64,000 bases of DNA from Desulfovibrio sp. JY (lineage in GTDB: Bacteria; Desulfobacterota; Desulfovibrionia; Desulfovibrionales; Desulfovibrionaceae), in assembly GCA_021730285.1 (NCBI GenBank), contig CP082962.1, positions 3,162,001 through 3,226,000 of the forward strand, written 5' to 3'. Position 1 is the stretch's first letter. The number at the start of each line of letters is the position of its first letter. A program made the position numbers and the translations under genes. Under the pieces are notes generated by a model. The model made no database searches. It was not told the origin of the DNA and saw nothing but the letters and a program-made list of their open reading frames with translations. Below, piece by piece: positions 33,850-45,236 of this stretch.

Positions 33850-35829
33850 ATGGCCGTTGTCGGCGTGGATACCGGTGGCACTTTCACGGACATCATCTGC
33901 TGGCGCGATGGCGCGTTTGTGGTGGTCAAGCTGCTTTCGACCCCGGACAATCCCGCCCGCGCCGTGCTTGCGGGGCTTGAGCGGTTGGGATTCGCCGCGA
34001 ATCGCGTGCTGCACGGTTCGACCGTGGCCACCAACGCGATTTTGGAGCACAAGGGCGCGCCCACGGCTTTCGTCGCCAATGCGGGCTTTGAGGACATCAT
34101 CGCCATCGGCCGCCAGAACCGGCCCGAGCTGTACGACCTGGCCAGCCGCAAGGAGCCCTGCCTTGTGCCCGAGGAACTGCGCTTCGGCGCGCCGGGGCGC
34201 GTTTCGGCCGAAGGCAAGGTGCTTGAGGACCTGACTCCCGAACAGGCGTCCGAACTGGCCCGGGCCGTGGCCGATGCCGGCGCGACCTCGGCCGCCGTGT
34301 GCCTGCTTTTTTCCTTTCTCAAACCGGAGCACGAACGACTCCTTGGCGAGGCGCTGGCCGACTGCGGCCTGTCCGTCTCCCTGTCCAGCGACATCCTGGC
34401 CGAATTTCGGGAATACGAACGCGCGGCCACCACGGTGGCCAACGCCTATGTGGCCCCGGTCATGGACGCCTACCTCGGCGACCTGGAGGCCGGATTGGGC
34501 CAGGATGCGGCGCTTTCGGTCATGCAGTCGAGCGGCGGGCTCATCACCGCCAGGACGGCCCGCCACGAACCGGTGCGCACGATTCTCTCCGGCCCGGCCG
34601 GCGGGGTGGTGGCGGCTTTGGCCGTGGGCAAGGCCGCCGGCTTCGACAGGCTCATCACCTTCGACATGGGCGGCACCTCCACCGACGTCTCGCTCCTCGA
34701 CGGCGGCCTGTCCATGGCCATGGAGACGCGGCTTGCCGGCCTGCCGATCAAGACGCCCATGCTCGACATCCACACCGTGGGCGCGGGCGGCGGCTCGCTG
34801 GCCGCCCTCGACGCCGGCGGGGCGCTGACCGTCGGGCCGCAAAGCGCCGGGGCCGATCCCGGGCCGGCCTGCTACGGCCAGGGCGACGGGCTGACCGTCA
34901 CCGACGCCAATCTGTTTCTCGGCCGGCTTGCTCCGGACCATTTCCTTGGCGGCGGCATGTCCCTTGCCCCCGATCGTCTGCCGCCGCTTTTTGAGGCGTT
35001 GGGTGCGGCGGCCGGCCTGACCCCGGTCGAGGCGGCCGAGGGCATCGTGGCCGTGGCCGAAGCGGCCATGGAGCGGGCCATCCGGGTCATCTCCGTGGAG
35101 CGTGGGCACGACCCGGCGGATTTCGCGCTGCTCTCCTACGGCGGCGCGGGTGGGTTGCACGCCGTGTCCCTGGCCCGGCTCCTCGGCGTCCAGACGGTCG
35201 TCGTGCCGCGCCATCCCGGCCTTTTTTCGGCCCTGGGCATGCTCCATGCCGACGTGGTCAAGGATTTTTCCGAGACGGTCATGTTGTCTTCGGACAAGAT
35301 CGATGTTTTCGAGCTGGCCGGGCTTTTCGGCTCCCTGGAGGACAAGGCCCGCCAGGGCATGGCGGCCGAGGGCCTGGACGGGGGCGACATGGTGCTCGAA
35401 CGCCAGCTCGACATGCGCTACCGGGGCCAGTCCCACGAGTTGCCCATTCGCTTCGTGGCCGACCCGTTCACCGCCTTCCACAACCGCCACGAGGATATTT
35501 TCGGCTTCAAGGAGCCCAGGGCCGTCATCGAGGTGGTCACGCTGCGCATCCGGGCGCGCGCCATCCAGGAAAAGCCGCCGTTTAAGGAAGCCGAGCATCT
35601 TGTCGCGGCGGTGTCCGAGGACGCGGTGCTTGGCGAACGGCTGCTTGTCTGGCGCACCCGCGAGATCGCGGCGAAGTGGTACGACCGGGAGAAGCTCGTC
35701 CCCGGCAACCGCATCCTCGGTCCGGCGCTCATCGCCGAGATTTCCGCCACCACCTTCGTTCCGCCCAAGGCTGAGGCCCGCGTGGACGGCTTCGGCAATA
35801 TCGTCATCGACACGCATGCCGCAGGATGA
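33850..35829 (+). CDS. hyuA: hydantoinase/5-oxoprolinase-type subunit A
   Basis: A 659-residue HyuA-type subunit, the ATP-using half of hydantoinase, oxoprolinase and acetone/acetophenone carboxylase-like enzymes. It begins VVGVDTGGTFTDIICW (actin-like ATP site), with HGSTVATNAILEHKGA, ILSGPAGGVVAAL, TFDMGGTSTDVSLL and GAGGGSLAALDAGG in order. The second subunit, hyuB, is not next to it: a repeat-bearing gap and a glycosyltransferase-like gene lie between. The substrate is not predictable from sequence alone. Confidence 0.9.
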   Translation: MAVVGVDTGGTFTDIICWRDGAFVVVKLLSTPDNPARAVLAGLERLGFAANRVLHGSTVATNAILEHKGAPTAFVANAGFEDIIAIGRQNRPELYDLASRKEPCLVPEELRFGAPGRVSAEGKVLEDLTPEQASELARAVADAGATSAAVCLLFSFLKPEHERLLGEALADCGLSVSLSSDILAEFREYERAATTVANAYVAPVMDAYLGDLEAGLGQDAALSVMQSSGGLITARTARHEPVRTILSGPAGGVVAALAVGKAAGFDRLITFDMGGTSTDVSLLDGGLSMAMETRLAGLPIKTPMLDIHTVGAGGGSLAALDAGGALTVGPQSAGADPGPACYGQGDGLTVTDANLFLGRLAPDHFLGGGMSLAPDRLPPLFEALGAAAGLTPVEAAEGIVAVAEAAMERAIRVISVERGHDPADFALLSYGGAGGLHAVSLARLLGVQTVVVPRHPGLFSALGMLHADVVKDFSETVMLSSDKIDVFELAGLFGSLEDKARQGMAAEGLDGGDMVLERQLDMRYRGQSHELPIRFVADPFTAFHNRHEDIFGFKEPRAVIEVVTLRIRARAIQEKPPFKEAEHLVAAVSEDAVLGERLLVWRTREIAAKWYDREKLVPGNRILGPALIAEISATTFVPPKAEARVDGFGNIVIDTHAAG

Positions 35830-35845
35830 GGGTGAGGGAAGGGGG

Positions 35846-35911
35846 CCTCCGGCGGCCAGGGGGAAACTTTTTGAAAAAAGTTTCCCCCTGGACCCCCTTT
35901 AAAAACTTTCA
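35846..35911 (+). repeat. 3'-end hairpin element after hyuA
   Basis: It starts 17 bases after the hyuA stop with CCTCCGGCGG, then a long stem CCAGGGGGAAACTTTTT with its complement, then GGACCCCCTTTAAAAACTTT. The copy at 54862-54926 differs at only a few positions. Confidence 0.8.
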
Positions 35912-36094
35912 ATGGGTGGAGGGATGAATGGCTTTTTCGTTCCTTCGAGACGTATGGAAAGCTGTGCCTTGACGGGGTAGGCTATATCCCCGGGCCTTTC
36001 AACGTTCGGCCATGTTATGACGGGCAGGATCGCTCCCGGGCATGCCGCGCGGTCAGGCCAGATCTTGCTTCCGGTGATGGGGCGTTGTGCCTGG

Positions 36095-36174
36095 GGTCGG
36101 CGGGGGGCAGGGCGGACGCGAAGGCGTATTCTTCAAATATGCGCCGCGCGCGGCTGTCCTGCCCCCCGCCGACC
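36095..36174. repeat. 80-base palindromic element between hyuA and the glycosyltransferase-like gene
   Basis: Outer arms 36095-36111 and 36158-36174 are a perfect 17-bp inverted repeat rich in G/C. An inner imperfect hairpin (GGCGTATT/AAATATGCGCC) lies between them. It belongs to a 457-base gap without a gene. Its arms differ from the 3'-end hairpin family, so it looks like a separate element. Confidence 0.7.
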
Positions 36175-36195
36175 CGCCAAAGAAACCGGACCCGG

Positions 36196-36230
36196 CAGAG
36201 CGGAGCAGAGCAGAGCAGAGCAGGGCAGGG
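36196..36230. repeat. GAGCA-type short tandem repeat
   Basis: About six imperfect copies of a 5-base unit (agagc/agggc) just after the palindrome. It is non-coding and lies 55 bases before the glycosyltransferase-like gene, where replication slippage could change the distance between the palindrome and that gene. Confidence 0.75.
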
Positions 36231-36286
36231 TGGCGGAAAATTGGGCAACAGCGCCTTGAAATTGGGCAACTGACGGGGGCGTCGGG

Positions 36287-37030
36287 ATGCTTGTTATCGG
36301 CACGCCATGTTATGGCGGGGTGGTCACGCTGCCCTACATGCTCTCCATGTTGGCGCTCAAGGATGTGCTCAACGCCGCGAAGGTTCCGTTTCGCCTGCTG
36401 ACGCCCGCCAACGACAGTCTCATTACCCGGGTCCGCAATTCCATCGCCAATACCTTCCTGCGCGACGAGCGGGCCACGCATCTGCTTTTCATCGACGCGG
36501 ACATCGAATTCGTGCCGGCCATGGTGCCCCGGCTGCTTGGCAGCGGCCATGACGTTGTCTGCGGCGTCTACCCGGTCAAGGGCCTGCGTCTGGACCGCGT
36601 CATGGGGCAACCGGCGGGGACCACGCCCCAGGCGGCCGAGGCGGCGAGCCTGGATTACGCGGTCAAGCTGAAACCCGGCTGCCACATGGACGCCCAGGGT
36701 TATCTGGAAGTGGACTACGCGGCCACGGGGTTCATGATGGTGAGCCGCCAGGCGCTGACGCGCCTGATGGACGCCTATCCGGACTTGCGCTATCGCTATA
36801 GTTGCACCAATGAGGAGCCGGCGGACAATTTCGCCTTTTTCGACACGACCATAGATCCGCAAACGCTCGACTATCTGCCCGAGGATTATGCCTTTTGCAA
36901 ACGCTGGCGCGACATCGGCGGACAGGTGTTCGTCAGCGTGCCGGGCCGCTTCGCCCACCACGGGGGAAGAGCATATCTTGGAGATTTTGCGGCCTTTCTG
37001 GCCCGACACGGTGCCAAGCCGAAGCCCTAA
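36287..37030 (+). CDS. glycosyltransferase-like (GT-A fold) protein
   Basis: A 247-residue soluble protein that looks like a small GT-A glycosyltransferase. It begins MLVIGTPCYGGVVTLPYM, has the donor-binding helix region DSLITRVRNSIANTFL and an acidic DxD-like motif in HLLFIDADIEF, and ends with YAFCKRWRDIGGQVFVSVPG, as in enzymes that bind nucleotide-sugar with a metal. It is set between hyuA and hyuB, 15 bases before hyuB, so it may be translated with it. Acceptor and donor are unknown. A link to the hydantoinase reaction is not obvious. Confidence 0.7.
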   Translation: MLVIGTPCYGGVVTLPYMLSMLALKDVLNAAKVPFRLLTPANDSLITRVRNSIANTFLRDERATHLLFIDADIEFVPAMVPRLLGSGHDVVCGVYPVKGLRLDRVMGQPAGTTPQAAEAASLDYAVKLKPGCHMDAQGYLEVDYAATGFMMVSRQALTRLMDAYPDLRYRYSCTNEEPADNFAFFDTTIDPQTLDYLPEDYAFCKRWRDIGGQVFVSVPGRFAHHGGRAYLGDFAAFLARHGAKPKP

Positions 37031-37045
37031 CGCAATGGAACGCGC

Positions 37046-38617
37046 ATGAATATCACTCCCATCACCCTGGAAGTCTTCAAGAACAAGTTCGCTTCGGTGG
37101 CCGAGGAAATGGGCATGGCGCTCACCCGCGCCGCCTTTTCCCCGAACATCAAGGAACGCCGCGACTTCTCCTGCGCCGTGTTCGACGCCAAGGGCGACAT
37201 GGTGGCCCAGGCCGCCCACATCCCCGTCCACCTCGGCTCCATGCCGCTTTCCGTGGCCTCGATCATCGAGGCGCTGGAACTGGCCCCGGGCGAAATGGCC
37301 ATGCTTAACGATCCGTTTCGGGGCGGCACCCACCTGCCCGACATCACGCTGGTGGCCCCGGTCTATGCCGGCACCGACGCCCCGGTCTTTTACGTCGCCA
37401 GCCGCGCCCACCACGCCGACGTCGGCGGCATGGCCCCGGGGTCCATGCCCCTTTCCACCTCCATCTTCCAGGAAGGCCTCGTCATACCGCCGGTGAAGAT
37501 CGTCGTGGGCGGCGAAATCGTCCCGGACGTCATGAACCTTTTTCTGGCCAACGTGCGCACCCCGTCCGAGCGTCAAGGCGACTTTTCCGCCCAGATCATG
37601 GCCAACCGCACCGGCGTCGCCCGCATGGAAGCCCTGGTCAAAGCCCACAGCCTGGAGACCGTGACCGCCATGGCCGAGGCGCTCATGGACTACGCCGAGC
37701 GGCTCATGATCGCGACCATCGCCGCCATGCCCGACGGCTCCTATGAAGCCGAGGACAGCCTGGACGACGACGGCGTCGGCGGCCAGGACGTGACCGTGCG
37801 CCTGACGCTTTCCATCGGCGGCGAGGAGGCGGAACTCGATTTTACCGACAGCGACGAGCAGACGGCCGGCTGCGTCAATGCGGTCAAGGCCATTGCCGTC
37901 TCGGCCGCGCTCTACGCGTTCCGTTGTCTGGCCGGCGGCGATGCCCCGACCAATGCCGGCTGCCTGCGGCCCATCACCGTGCGCACCAAGGCCGGCACTG
38001 TGGTCGACGCCCGCTTTCCCGCGGCCGTGGCCGGCGGCAACGTCGAAACCTCCCAGCGTATCGTGGACGTGATCCTGGCCGCCCTGGCCAAGGCGCTGCC
38101 CGGTCGCATCCCCGCCGCCTCCCAGGGCACCATGAACAACGTGGCCGTGGGAGGCTTCGATCCGCGCGTCAAAAAATCCTTCACCTACTACGAGACCCTC
38201 GCCGGCGGAGCCGGGGCCGATGCCCAGGGGCCCGGCCAGTCGGCCGTGCATTCCCACATGACCAATACCCTCAATACGCCTATCGAGGCGCTGGAATACG
38301 CCTATCCGATGCGCGTCACACGCTATGCCATCCGCCATGGTTCCGGTGGGGCGGGCGAAAATCCCGGCGGTGACGGGCTGGTGCGCGAGATCGAAGCCTT
38401 GACGCTCATGGAAGTGACCGTGCTGTCCGACCGGCGCTTTCGCGGCCCCTGGGGGCTGGCCGGCGGCGGGGAAGGGGGGCATGGCGTCAATACCGTGACA
38501 CGGCGAAACGGCGAGATGGTCATGCCCGGCAAGTTCCACGTGCGCTTGCGTAAAGGTGACAAGCTGCGTATCGAGACGCCCGGCGGCGGCGGTTATGGAA
38601 GGAAGGGGGAAGATTAA
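37046..38617 (+). CDS. hyuB: hydantoinase/5-oxoprolinase-type subunit B
   Basis: A 523-residue HyuB-type subunit, the partner of hyuA. Family sequence includes SVAEEMGMALTRAAFSPNIKERRDFSCAVFD at the N-terminus, GGTHLPDITLVAPVY, HADVGGMAPGSMP, ASQGTMNNVAVGG and the late GSGGAGENPGGDGLVREIE. Such complexes hydrolyse cyclic amides or carboxylate substrates with ATP. It starts 15 bases after the glycosyltransferase-like gene and ends before a two-hairpin repeat unit. Confidence 0.9.
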   Translation: MNITPITLEVFKNKFASVAEEMGMALTRAAFSPNIKERRDFSCAVFDAKGDMVAQAAHIPVHLGSMPLSVASIIEALELAPGEMAMLNDPFRGGTHLPDITLVAPVYAGTDAPVFYVASRAHHADVGGMAPGSMPLSTSIFQEGLVIPPVKIVVGGEIVPDVMNLFLANVRTPSERQGDFSAQIMANRTGVARMEALVKAHSLETVTAMAEALMDYAERLMIATIAAMPDGSYEAEDSLDDDGVGGQDVTVRLTLSIGGEEAELDFTDSDEQTAGCVNAVKAIAVSAALYAFRCLAGGDAPTNAGCLRPITVRTKAGTVVDARFPAAVAGGNVETSQRIVDVILAALAKALPGRIPAASQGTMNNVAVGGFDPRVKKSFTYYETLAGGAGADAQGPGQSAVHSHMTNTLNTPIEALEYAYPMRVTRYAIRHGSGGAGENPGGDGLVREIEALTLMEVTVLSDRRFRGPWGLAGGGEGGHGVNTVTRRNGEMVMPGKFHVRLRKGDKLRIETPGGGGYGRKGED

Positions 38618-38626
38618 AGCGATGAA

Positions 38627-38690
38627 CCGGGGGGGAACTTTGTCTTACGAAAAGTTTCCCCCCGGGCCCCTTTCCAAAGACTTTAATGAA
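38627..38690 (+). repeat. 3'-end hairpin element after hyuB
   Basis: It begins nine bases after the hyuB stop: an imperfect stem GGGGGGGAACTTT / AAAGTTTCCCCCC, then CGGGCCCCTTTCCAAAGACT, the family tail. It pairs with the opposing element at 38730-38788 into a unit of about 160 bases resembling 2766-2925. Confidence 0.7.
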
Positions 38691-38729
38691 ATGAGTTTGT
38701 TGCGGTAACGAATATCCCTGTTAAAAAGT

Positions 38730-38788
38730 TTAGGAAGGGGAGAGCGCGAGAGGGGAGAACCCTTTTCAAAGGGTTTCCCCTCTCGCAG
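38730..38788 (-). repeat. 3'-end hairpin element (minus orientation, no minus-strand gene)
   Basis: Nearly identical to 2868-2925 and 55072-55132 (AGGAAGGGGAGAGCGCGAGA and its paired arm). Here no minus-strand gene ends nearby; the neighbours are hyuB and tig, both on the plus strand. Confidence 0.7.
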
Positions 38789-38962
38789 CATCTTTCCTCC
38801 ATTCCTTCTCCGCCTCCGATCATGGTGGCCGTGGTTTTTGTTCTTCCCTTTCTCTCTTTCTTCGTGTAGTATTGCCTATTTCGTATTCGCAAAATCACGC
38901 CCCGATCGAACCGAAATCCGCCCCGCCAGACCCGGAGAGGGGCGATAATCCTGGAGGAAGCC

Positions 38963-40294
38963 TTGGAATATACCGTCAATCAGATTTCGCCTGTCAAAAC
39001 GCAGGTCAACGTCACCGTCCCCGCCGAGGAAGCGGATGCCGCCCTGGCCACTGCCGTCGCCCTCTACCGCTCCAAGGCCGACATCAAGGGCTTCCGCAAG
39101 GGCAAGGTGCCCTCCAGCGTCATCGAGTCGCGGTTTAAAAAGGAAATCACCGCCGAAGCCACCACCGATCTGATAAACGTCCATGTCAATGAGATCATGG
39201 GCGAACTCAAGCTGTCGCCGCTCTCCGGCCTGGACGTGGGCGACGCCGCGCTGCAAAAAGGCGAGCCCCTGGACTACAGCTTCACCTTCGAGCACGCCCC
39301 GGCATTCGATCTGCCCGATTACAAGGGCCAGGCCATCGAGGAAGAGGAAGTCGTGGTCGGCGACGGCGAAATCGATGTCGTGGTCGAGCGCGTGCGCAAG
39401 AACCTGGCCGAGGTGAAGCCCATTGCCGACGCCCGTCCGGCCAAGGATGGCGAGGTCGTTTCCGTCACCTTCGAGGCTTTTGAAAACGACGCGCCCATTC
39501 CCGGCGTGCGGGCCGAGAACTTCGAACTGACCCTTGGCGAAGGCCAGGCCCTGCCCGAGTTCGAGGCGCTCATCAAGACCGTGCCGGCCGGCGAGGAGGG
39601 CTCTTCCGAGATGACCTTCCCGTCCGACTTCATCAATACCGACCTGGCCGGCCGTACCGTGCTCATGAAAGTGGCCGTGCATGTCATCAAGGAACGCCTC
39701 CTGCCCGAGGTGGACGACGAGCTTGCCAAGAAAGCCGGCAACTTCGAAAACCTGGACAAGATGCGCGAAGCCATTACCATGTCCTACAAGAAGTCCCGAG
39801 AGGACCTGCACCGGTCCTCGGCCCAGAAAAAGTTGCTGGACAACCTCCTGGCCCAGGTGGAGTTCCCCCTGCCGGAGTCCGTGGTCGAGCAGCAGCTTTC
39901 CAGCATGGCCGACGATTTCGTGCAGAAGTTGGAGCGGCAGGGCAAGAGCCTCGCCGGCGTGGGCAAGACCATGGCTGACCTGGAAGCCGATCTCAAGCCC
40001 AAGGCCGAGGAACTGGTCAAGACCCAGATTTTCCTCGCCGCGGTGGCCGCCAAGGAGGAGCTCTCCGTCAGCCCGCAGGAGATGGACGCGTTTTTCTACC
40101 GCCTGTCCACCCAGACCGGGCAGGATGTGGTGCTGCTCAAGCGCTACTACGAGGATAACGGGCTCATGATCATGGTCCGTGACAAGCTGCTGGCGGACAA
40201 AGCTGCCGATTTCATTTACGCCAATGCCCTGGTGACCAAGGTGCCGGCTGTTGAAAATCCGGCCGATGCGCAGGGATACGGCGTGCGCGACTAG
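38963..40294 (+). CDS. tig: trigger factor
   Basis: A 443-residue ribosome-associated folding chaperone. The N-terminal ribosome-binding domain has the signature [19 protein letters not shown]; the central FKBP-like domain (about 160-240) and the helical C-terminal substrate-binding arms follow. It starts with TTG at 38963, six bases after GGAGG; the homologous N-terminus ([20 protein letters not shown]) begins there. It opens the tig-clpP-clpX-lon proteostasis run. Confidence 0.93.
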   Translation: MEYTVNQISPVKTQVNVTVPAEEADAALATAVALYRSKADIKGFRKGKVPSSVIESRFKKEITAEATTDLINVHVNEIMGELKLSPLSGLDVGDAALQKGEPLDYSFTFEHAPAFDLPDYKGQAIEEEEVVVGDGEIDVVVERVRKNLAEVKPIADARPAKDGEVVSVTFEAFENDAPIPGVRAENFELTLGEGQALPEFEALIKTVPAGEEGSSEMTFPSDFINTDLAGRTVLMKVAVHVIKERLLPEVDDELAKKAGNFENLDKMREAITMSYKKSREDLHRSSAQKKLLDNLLAQVEFPLPESVVEQQLSSMADDFVQKLERQGKSLAGVGKTMADLEADLKPKAEELVKTQIFLAAVAAKEELSVSPQEMDAFFYRLSTQTGQDVVLLKRYYEDNGLMIMVRDKLLADKAADFIYANALVTKVPAVENPADAQGYGVRD

Positions 40295-40306
40295 CGCGTT
40301 ACGATT

Positions 40307-40333
40307 TGGCTTCTTTTTTGCATGGCCTACAAT
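40307..40333 (+). promoter_or_regulatory. candidate promoter before clpP (sigma-54-like or sigma-70)
   Basis: TGGC-N7-TTGCA (40307-40322) has the GG-N10-GC spacing of a -24/-12 promoter but lacks the ACG block. Alternatively TTGGCT (40306-40311) and TACAAT (40328-40333) with a 16-base spacer form a sigma-70 promoter. The two readings overlap. A GAAACGGCGG/CCGCCGTTTC hairpin follows in the leader. Confidence 0.45.
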
Positions 40334-40466
40334 GCGGTCATGGTGGGTGAAACGGCGGGGATGCCGCCGTTTCGCCCGAAACCCCCAACCCCCTGCGGTC
40401 GCGGCGAAGGCGGCTGGCGACGAAAATGTCGCACCGTGTCGCCCTCCGGCGCAAAAAGGGAGCGCA

Positions 40467-41081
40467 ATGACTACCGTCCCTATTGTCATCGAGACCACCG
40501 GCCGTTCCGAACGGGCCTACGACATTTATTCGCGCCTTTTAAAGGACCGCATCATTTTGCTCGGCAGCGCGGTGGACGATTACGTGGCCAACCTGATCTG
40601 CGCCCAGCTGCTCTTTCTCGAGTCCGAGGACCCGGAGAAGGAAATTTTCATGTACATCAACTCCCCGGGCGGCGTCGTCTCGGCGGGGCTGGCCATCTAC
40701 GACACCATGCAGTTCATCCTGCCGCCGGTGTCCACCCTGTGCATGGGCCAGGCCGCCAGCATGGGCGCGCTGCTCCTTTGCGCCGGCGCGACCGGCATGC
40801 GCTATGCCCTGCCCCATAGCCGCATCATGATCCACCAGCCTTCGGGCGGCTTCCAGGGCCAGGCCACGGATATCGAGATCCATGCCAAGGAAACCAAGCG
40901 CACCCGCGAGGCGCTCAACGAAATCATGGCCAAGCACACCGGCCAGCCCATCGAGAAGATCCAGGTCGACACCGAGCGCGACAATTTCATGAGCGCCGAG
41001 GAAGCCATGGCCTATGGCCTCATCGATAAGGTGTTGACCTCCAGGGAACCTGTTGCAAAAACGGAACCCCGGGACGCCTAG
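40467..41081 (+). CDS. clpP: ATP-dependent Clp protease proteolytic subunit
   Basis: A 204-residue serine protease that forms the two-ring degradation chamber. The catalytic serine is in [11 protein letters not shown], the histidine in [11 protein letters not shown] and the aspartate in [11 protein letters not shown]. Family openings [22 protein letters not shown] and [16 protein letters not shown] are complete. The ATG at 40467 follows AAAAAGGGAG. It is preceded by a 172-base gap with its own possible promoter and is followed by clpX 57 bases later. Confidence 0.97.
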   Translation: MTTVPIVIETTGRSERAYDIYSRLLKDRIILLGSAVDDYVANLICAQLLFLESEDPEKEIFMYINSPGGVVSAGLAIYDTMQFILPPVSTLCMGQAASMGALLLCAGATGMRYALPHSRIMIHQPSGGFQGQATDIEIHAKETKRTREALNEIMAKHTGQPIEKIQVDTERDNFMSAEEAMAYGLIDKVLTSREPVAKTEPRDA

Positions 41082-41138
41082 GCGCGTCTGGGTTTCGCTT
41101 AAATGGCCCGGAGGCCCGGGCAAAGTGGGTTTTCCCGT

Positions 41139-42392
<1,254 letters not shown>

Positions 42393-42526
42393 CGATGTTG
42401 CCGCCTCCCGTTTGACATCGTTTTTTTCGGCCTTACCTTGAGCATTCGCCGCATCCGCCCGTCGGGCCGGACAGTCTCCGGTCCGGCGGGCGAAAGCCGA
42501 TGCCAACCCCGAAAACGGGAGGTTTC

Positions 42527-44986
42527 ATGACGGGTTTTACCTTCGACACCGACCGGTTTGCCGCCGAGTCCATACGCCTGCCCATGATGAGCCTGCGGGA
42601 AGTGGTCATGTTCCCGCGCTCCATCGCGCCGCTTTTCGTCGGCCGCGAGGCGTCCATCAAGGCCATCGAACAGGCCGTTGCCGTCCACGACAAGAAGATC
42701 TTCCTCGTCGCCCAGCGCTCGCCGGAAACGGAAAAACCGAGCGCCGAGGACCTCTTCGAGATGGGCACGGTCAGCAAGATTCTCCAGATGCTGCGCCTGC
42801 CCGACGGCACGATCAAGGTTCTTTTCGAGGGCCTGTACCGGGCCGAGTGGGAGCCGCAGACCATGGGCGTCGGCGAGGATGCCGACTATCCCATGGTCAC
42901 CGTGACCCGGGTTCCGGAAGAGGAATCCCACGGTCCGGAATCCGACGCGCTGATCCGGGCCACCCAGGAGGCCCTGGAGCATTACGGCCGCATCAACAAG
43001 AAGCTGGCCCCCGAGACCATCCTGGCGATCAATTCCATCACCTCGCCGGGTCGGCTCGCCGACGCCGTCATGCCCCACCTCAAGGTGGACTACATCAAGA
43101 AGCAAAGCGTCCTTGAAGAGCTCGAGCCGGTCAAGCGCCTGGAAGAGACCTATGCCTTCCTCCAGGGCGAGATCGAAATCTCCTCCATCGAGAAGCGGAT
43201 CAAAAACCGCGTCAAGCAGCAGATGGAGAAGAACCAGAAGGAATATTACCTTAACGAGCAGATCAAGGCGATCAACAAGGAGATGGGCCGCGAGGACGAT
43301 CCCGGGGCCGAGGCCGCCGAATTCGAGACGCGCCTGGGCGAGAAGAACATGTCCGACGAGGCCCGGGAGAAGACCCTGCGCGAGATCAAAAAGCTGCGCC
43401 AGATTCCGCCCTCGTCTGCCGAGTACACGGTGGTGCGCAACTACGTGGAGTGGATTCTGGATTTGCCGTGGAACGTCTACAAGGAGACGGACCTCGACAT
43501 CGCCGCTGCGGAAAAAGTGCTCAACGAAGACCACTTTGGCCTGGAAAAGCCCAAGGAACGCATCCTGGAATACCTGGCCGTGCAGAAACTGGTCGAGCGC
43601 ATCAAGGGCCCCATCCTCTGTCTGGTCGGTCCCCCCGGCGTCGGTAAGACGTCCCTTGCCAAGTCCATCGCCCGGGCCATGGATCGGGAGTTCGTGCGCT
43701 TGTCCCTTGGCGGCGTGCGCGACGAGGCCGAGATTCGCGGCCATAGGCGGACCTATGTCGGGGCGCTGCCCGGCAAGATCATCCAGTCGCTTAAGCGCGT
43801 GAAGTTCAACAATCCCGTTTTCTGCCTGGACGAAGTGGACAAGATGAGCACGGATTTCCGCGGCGATCCCTCGTCCGCGCTTCTGGAAGTCCTCGATCCC
43901 GAGCAGAACTACGCCTACAACGACCATTATCTGGATCTGGACTACGACCTGTCCAAGATCTTTTTCATCACCACGGCCAACTCCCTGCATTCTATCCCGC
44001 TGCCCCTCCAGGACCGCATGGAGATCATCCGCATCCCCGGCTACCTGGAAACGGAAAAGATGGAGATCGGCAGCCGGTTCCTGATGCCCAAGAACATCGA
44101 GCAGCACGGCCTGAAACCCGAGAACCTGGATTTTGCCAACGATGCGCTGCTTGAGGTCATTCGGCGCTATACCCGCGAGGCCGGGGTGCGTAACCTCGAG
44201 CGCGAGCTGGCCTCGGTCTGCCGCAAGGTGGCCCGCAAGTTGGTCGAGGGCAAGGACAACGACGGGGCATTTCCCGTCACCACCGAAAACCTCGAATCGT
44301 ACCTCGGCGTGCCCAAGCACCGCCATGGCGAGATGGAGGCCGCGCCGCGCGTCGGGCTTTGCACAGGCATGGCCTACACCGAAGTCGGCGGCGAGATTCT
44401 CATGGTCGAGGCCGCCATCATGCCCGGCACGGGCAAGGTGGAGATCACGGGCAAACTCGGCGACGTGATGCAGGAATCGGCCCGGGCGGCGCTGTCCTAC
44501 CTGCGCTCCCGTTCGGGGCTCTACGGCCTCAAGCCCGATTTCCACAAGGAAATCGACATCCACATCCACGTGCCCGAGGGCGCCATTCCCAAGGACGGCC
44601 CGTCGGCCGGCATCACGCTGGCCACGACCATCATCTCGGCGCTGCTCAATATCCCGGTGCGAAACGACCTGGCCATGACCGGCGAAATAACGCTTCGCGG
44701 CCGGGTGCTGCCCATCGGCGGTCTGCGCGAGAAGCTCCTCGCCGCCCACCGGGGCCTTATCCGCACGGCGATCATTCCGGCGGAAAACGAAAAGGACTTG
44801 AAGGAGGTGCCCGAGGCCATCCTCAAGGACATGAAGATCATCACGGTCGAGAGCATGGACGAGGTGCTGTCCAAGGCGCTCGTCTGCCAGGAGCCGGAAA
44901 AGGTGTTCTGTCGCAGCCTCGGCAACGACGTGCCCCTGGCCGAGTCGTTGCTCAAGGAAGAGTTCCGCCCCGAGCCCCGGCATTAG
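42527..44986 (+). CDS. lon: ATP-dependent protease Lon
   Basis: An 819-residue AAA+ serine protease that degrades damaged and regulatory proteins in the cytoplasm. The N-terminal LON domain starts [16 protein letters not shown]; Walker A is [15 protein letters not shown]; the protease domain carries the catalytic serine in [12 protein letters not shown] and the lysine in [13 protein letters not shown]. Full length for LonA. GGGAGG lies six bases before ATG 42527. It closes the proteostasis run and is followed by a hairpin element and a strong terminator. Confidence 0.97.
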   Translation: MTGFTFDTDRFAAESIRLPMMSLREVVMFPRSIAPLFVGREASIKAIEQAVAVHDKKIFLVAQRSPETEKPSAEDLFEMGTVSKILQMLRLPDGTIKVLFEGLYRAEWEPQTMGVGEDADYPMVTVTRVPEEESHGPESDALIRATQEALEHYGRINKKLAPETILAINSITSPGRLADAVMPHLKVDYIKKQSVLEELEPVKRLEETYAFLQGEIEISSIEKRIKNRVKQQMEKNQKEYYLNEQIKAINKEMGREDDPGAEAAEFETRLGEKNMSDEAREKTLREIKKLRQIPPSSAEYTVVRNYVEWILDLPWNVYKETDLDIAAAEKVLNEDHFGLEKPKERILEYLAVQKLVERIKGPILCLVGPPGVGKTSLAKSIARAMDREFVRLSLGGVRDEAEIRGHRRTYVGALPGKIIQSLKRVKFNNPVFCLDEVDKMSTDFRGDPSSALLEVLDPEQNYAYNDHYLDLDYDLSKIFFITTANSLHSIPLPLQDRMEIIRIPGYLETEKMEIGSRFLMPKNIEQHGLKPENLDFANDALLEVIRRYTREAGVRNLERELASVCRKVARKLVEGKDNDGAFPVTTENLESYLGVPKHRHGEMEAAPRVGLCTGMAYTEVGGEILMVEAAIMPGTGKVEITGKLGDVMQESARAALSYLRSRSGLYGLKPDFHKEIDIHIHVPEGAIPKDGPSAGITLATTIISALLNIPVRNDLAMTGEITLRGRVLPIGGLREKLLAAHRGLIRTAIIPAENEKDLKEVPEAILKDMKIITVESMDEVLSKALVCQEPEKVFCRSLGNDVPLAESLLKEEFRPEPRH

Positions 44987-44999
44987 CCGGTTGGATGTG

Positions 45000-45075
45000 C
45001 CTCCGGCGGCCAGGGGAGGCTCCGCCTCCCCTGGACCCCACCGCCGGGGGGCTTGATGCCCCCCGGTCCCCCCTT
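45000..45075 (+). repeat. 3'-end hairpin element after lon
   Basis: It begins 14 bases after the lon stop with CCTCCGGCGGCC, a stem AGGGGAGGC-TCC-GCCTCCCCT, GGACCCCACCGCC and a second hairpin. The order of parts is the same as at 13757-13830, with changes mostly in loops or compensating pairs. Confidence 0.75.
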
Positions 45076-45080
45076 TCCCG

Positions 45081-45124
45081 CCATAAAAAAGCGAGGGCTG
45101 CAAGCAGCCCTCGCTTTTTTATGG
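45081..45124. terminator. bidirectional terminator between lon and cca
   Basis: A near-perfect palindrome with stem GCGAGGGCTGC/GCAGCCCTCGC, flanked by A6 and T6 runs, so it can stop transcription from both converging genes. Confidence 0.92.
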
Positions 45125-45164
45125 CGAAGAGCGGTCGAAAGTTTCGCCGCCCCGCTTACCCCTT

Positions 45165-45232
45165 GAAAAGTTTTGGGGAGGGGAGAGCGCGAGAGGGGGA
45201 CCCTTTTTTCCAAAAAGGGTCCCCCTCTCGCA
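45165..45232 (-). repeat. 3'-end hairpin element after cca
   Basis: On the minus strand it begins five bases after the cca stop. Stem arms GCGAGAGGGGGACCCTTTTT and complement pair without the bulge seen in the copies at 2868 and 55072; the changed bases compensate. The tail CCCCTCCCCAAAACTTTTC follows. Confidence 0.75.
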
Positions 45233-45236
45233 CTTC

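Noticed and set aside
36196-36230. CRISPR-like array
   Set aside because: Units are only five bases long with no spacers.
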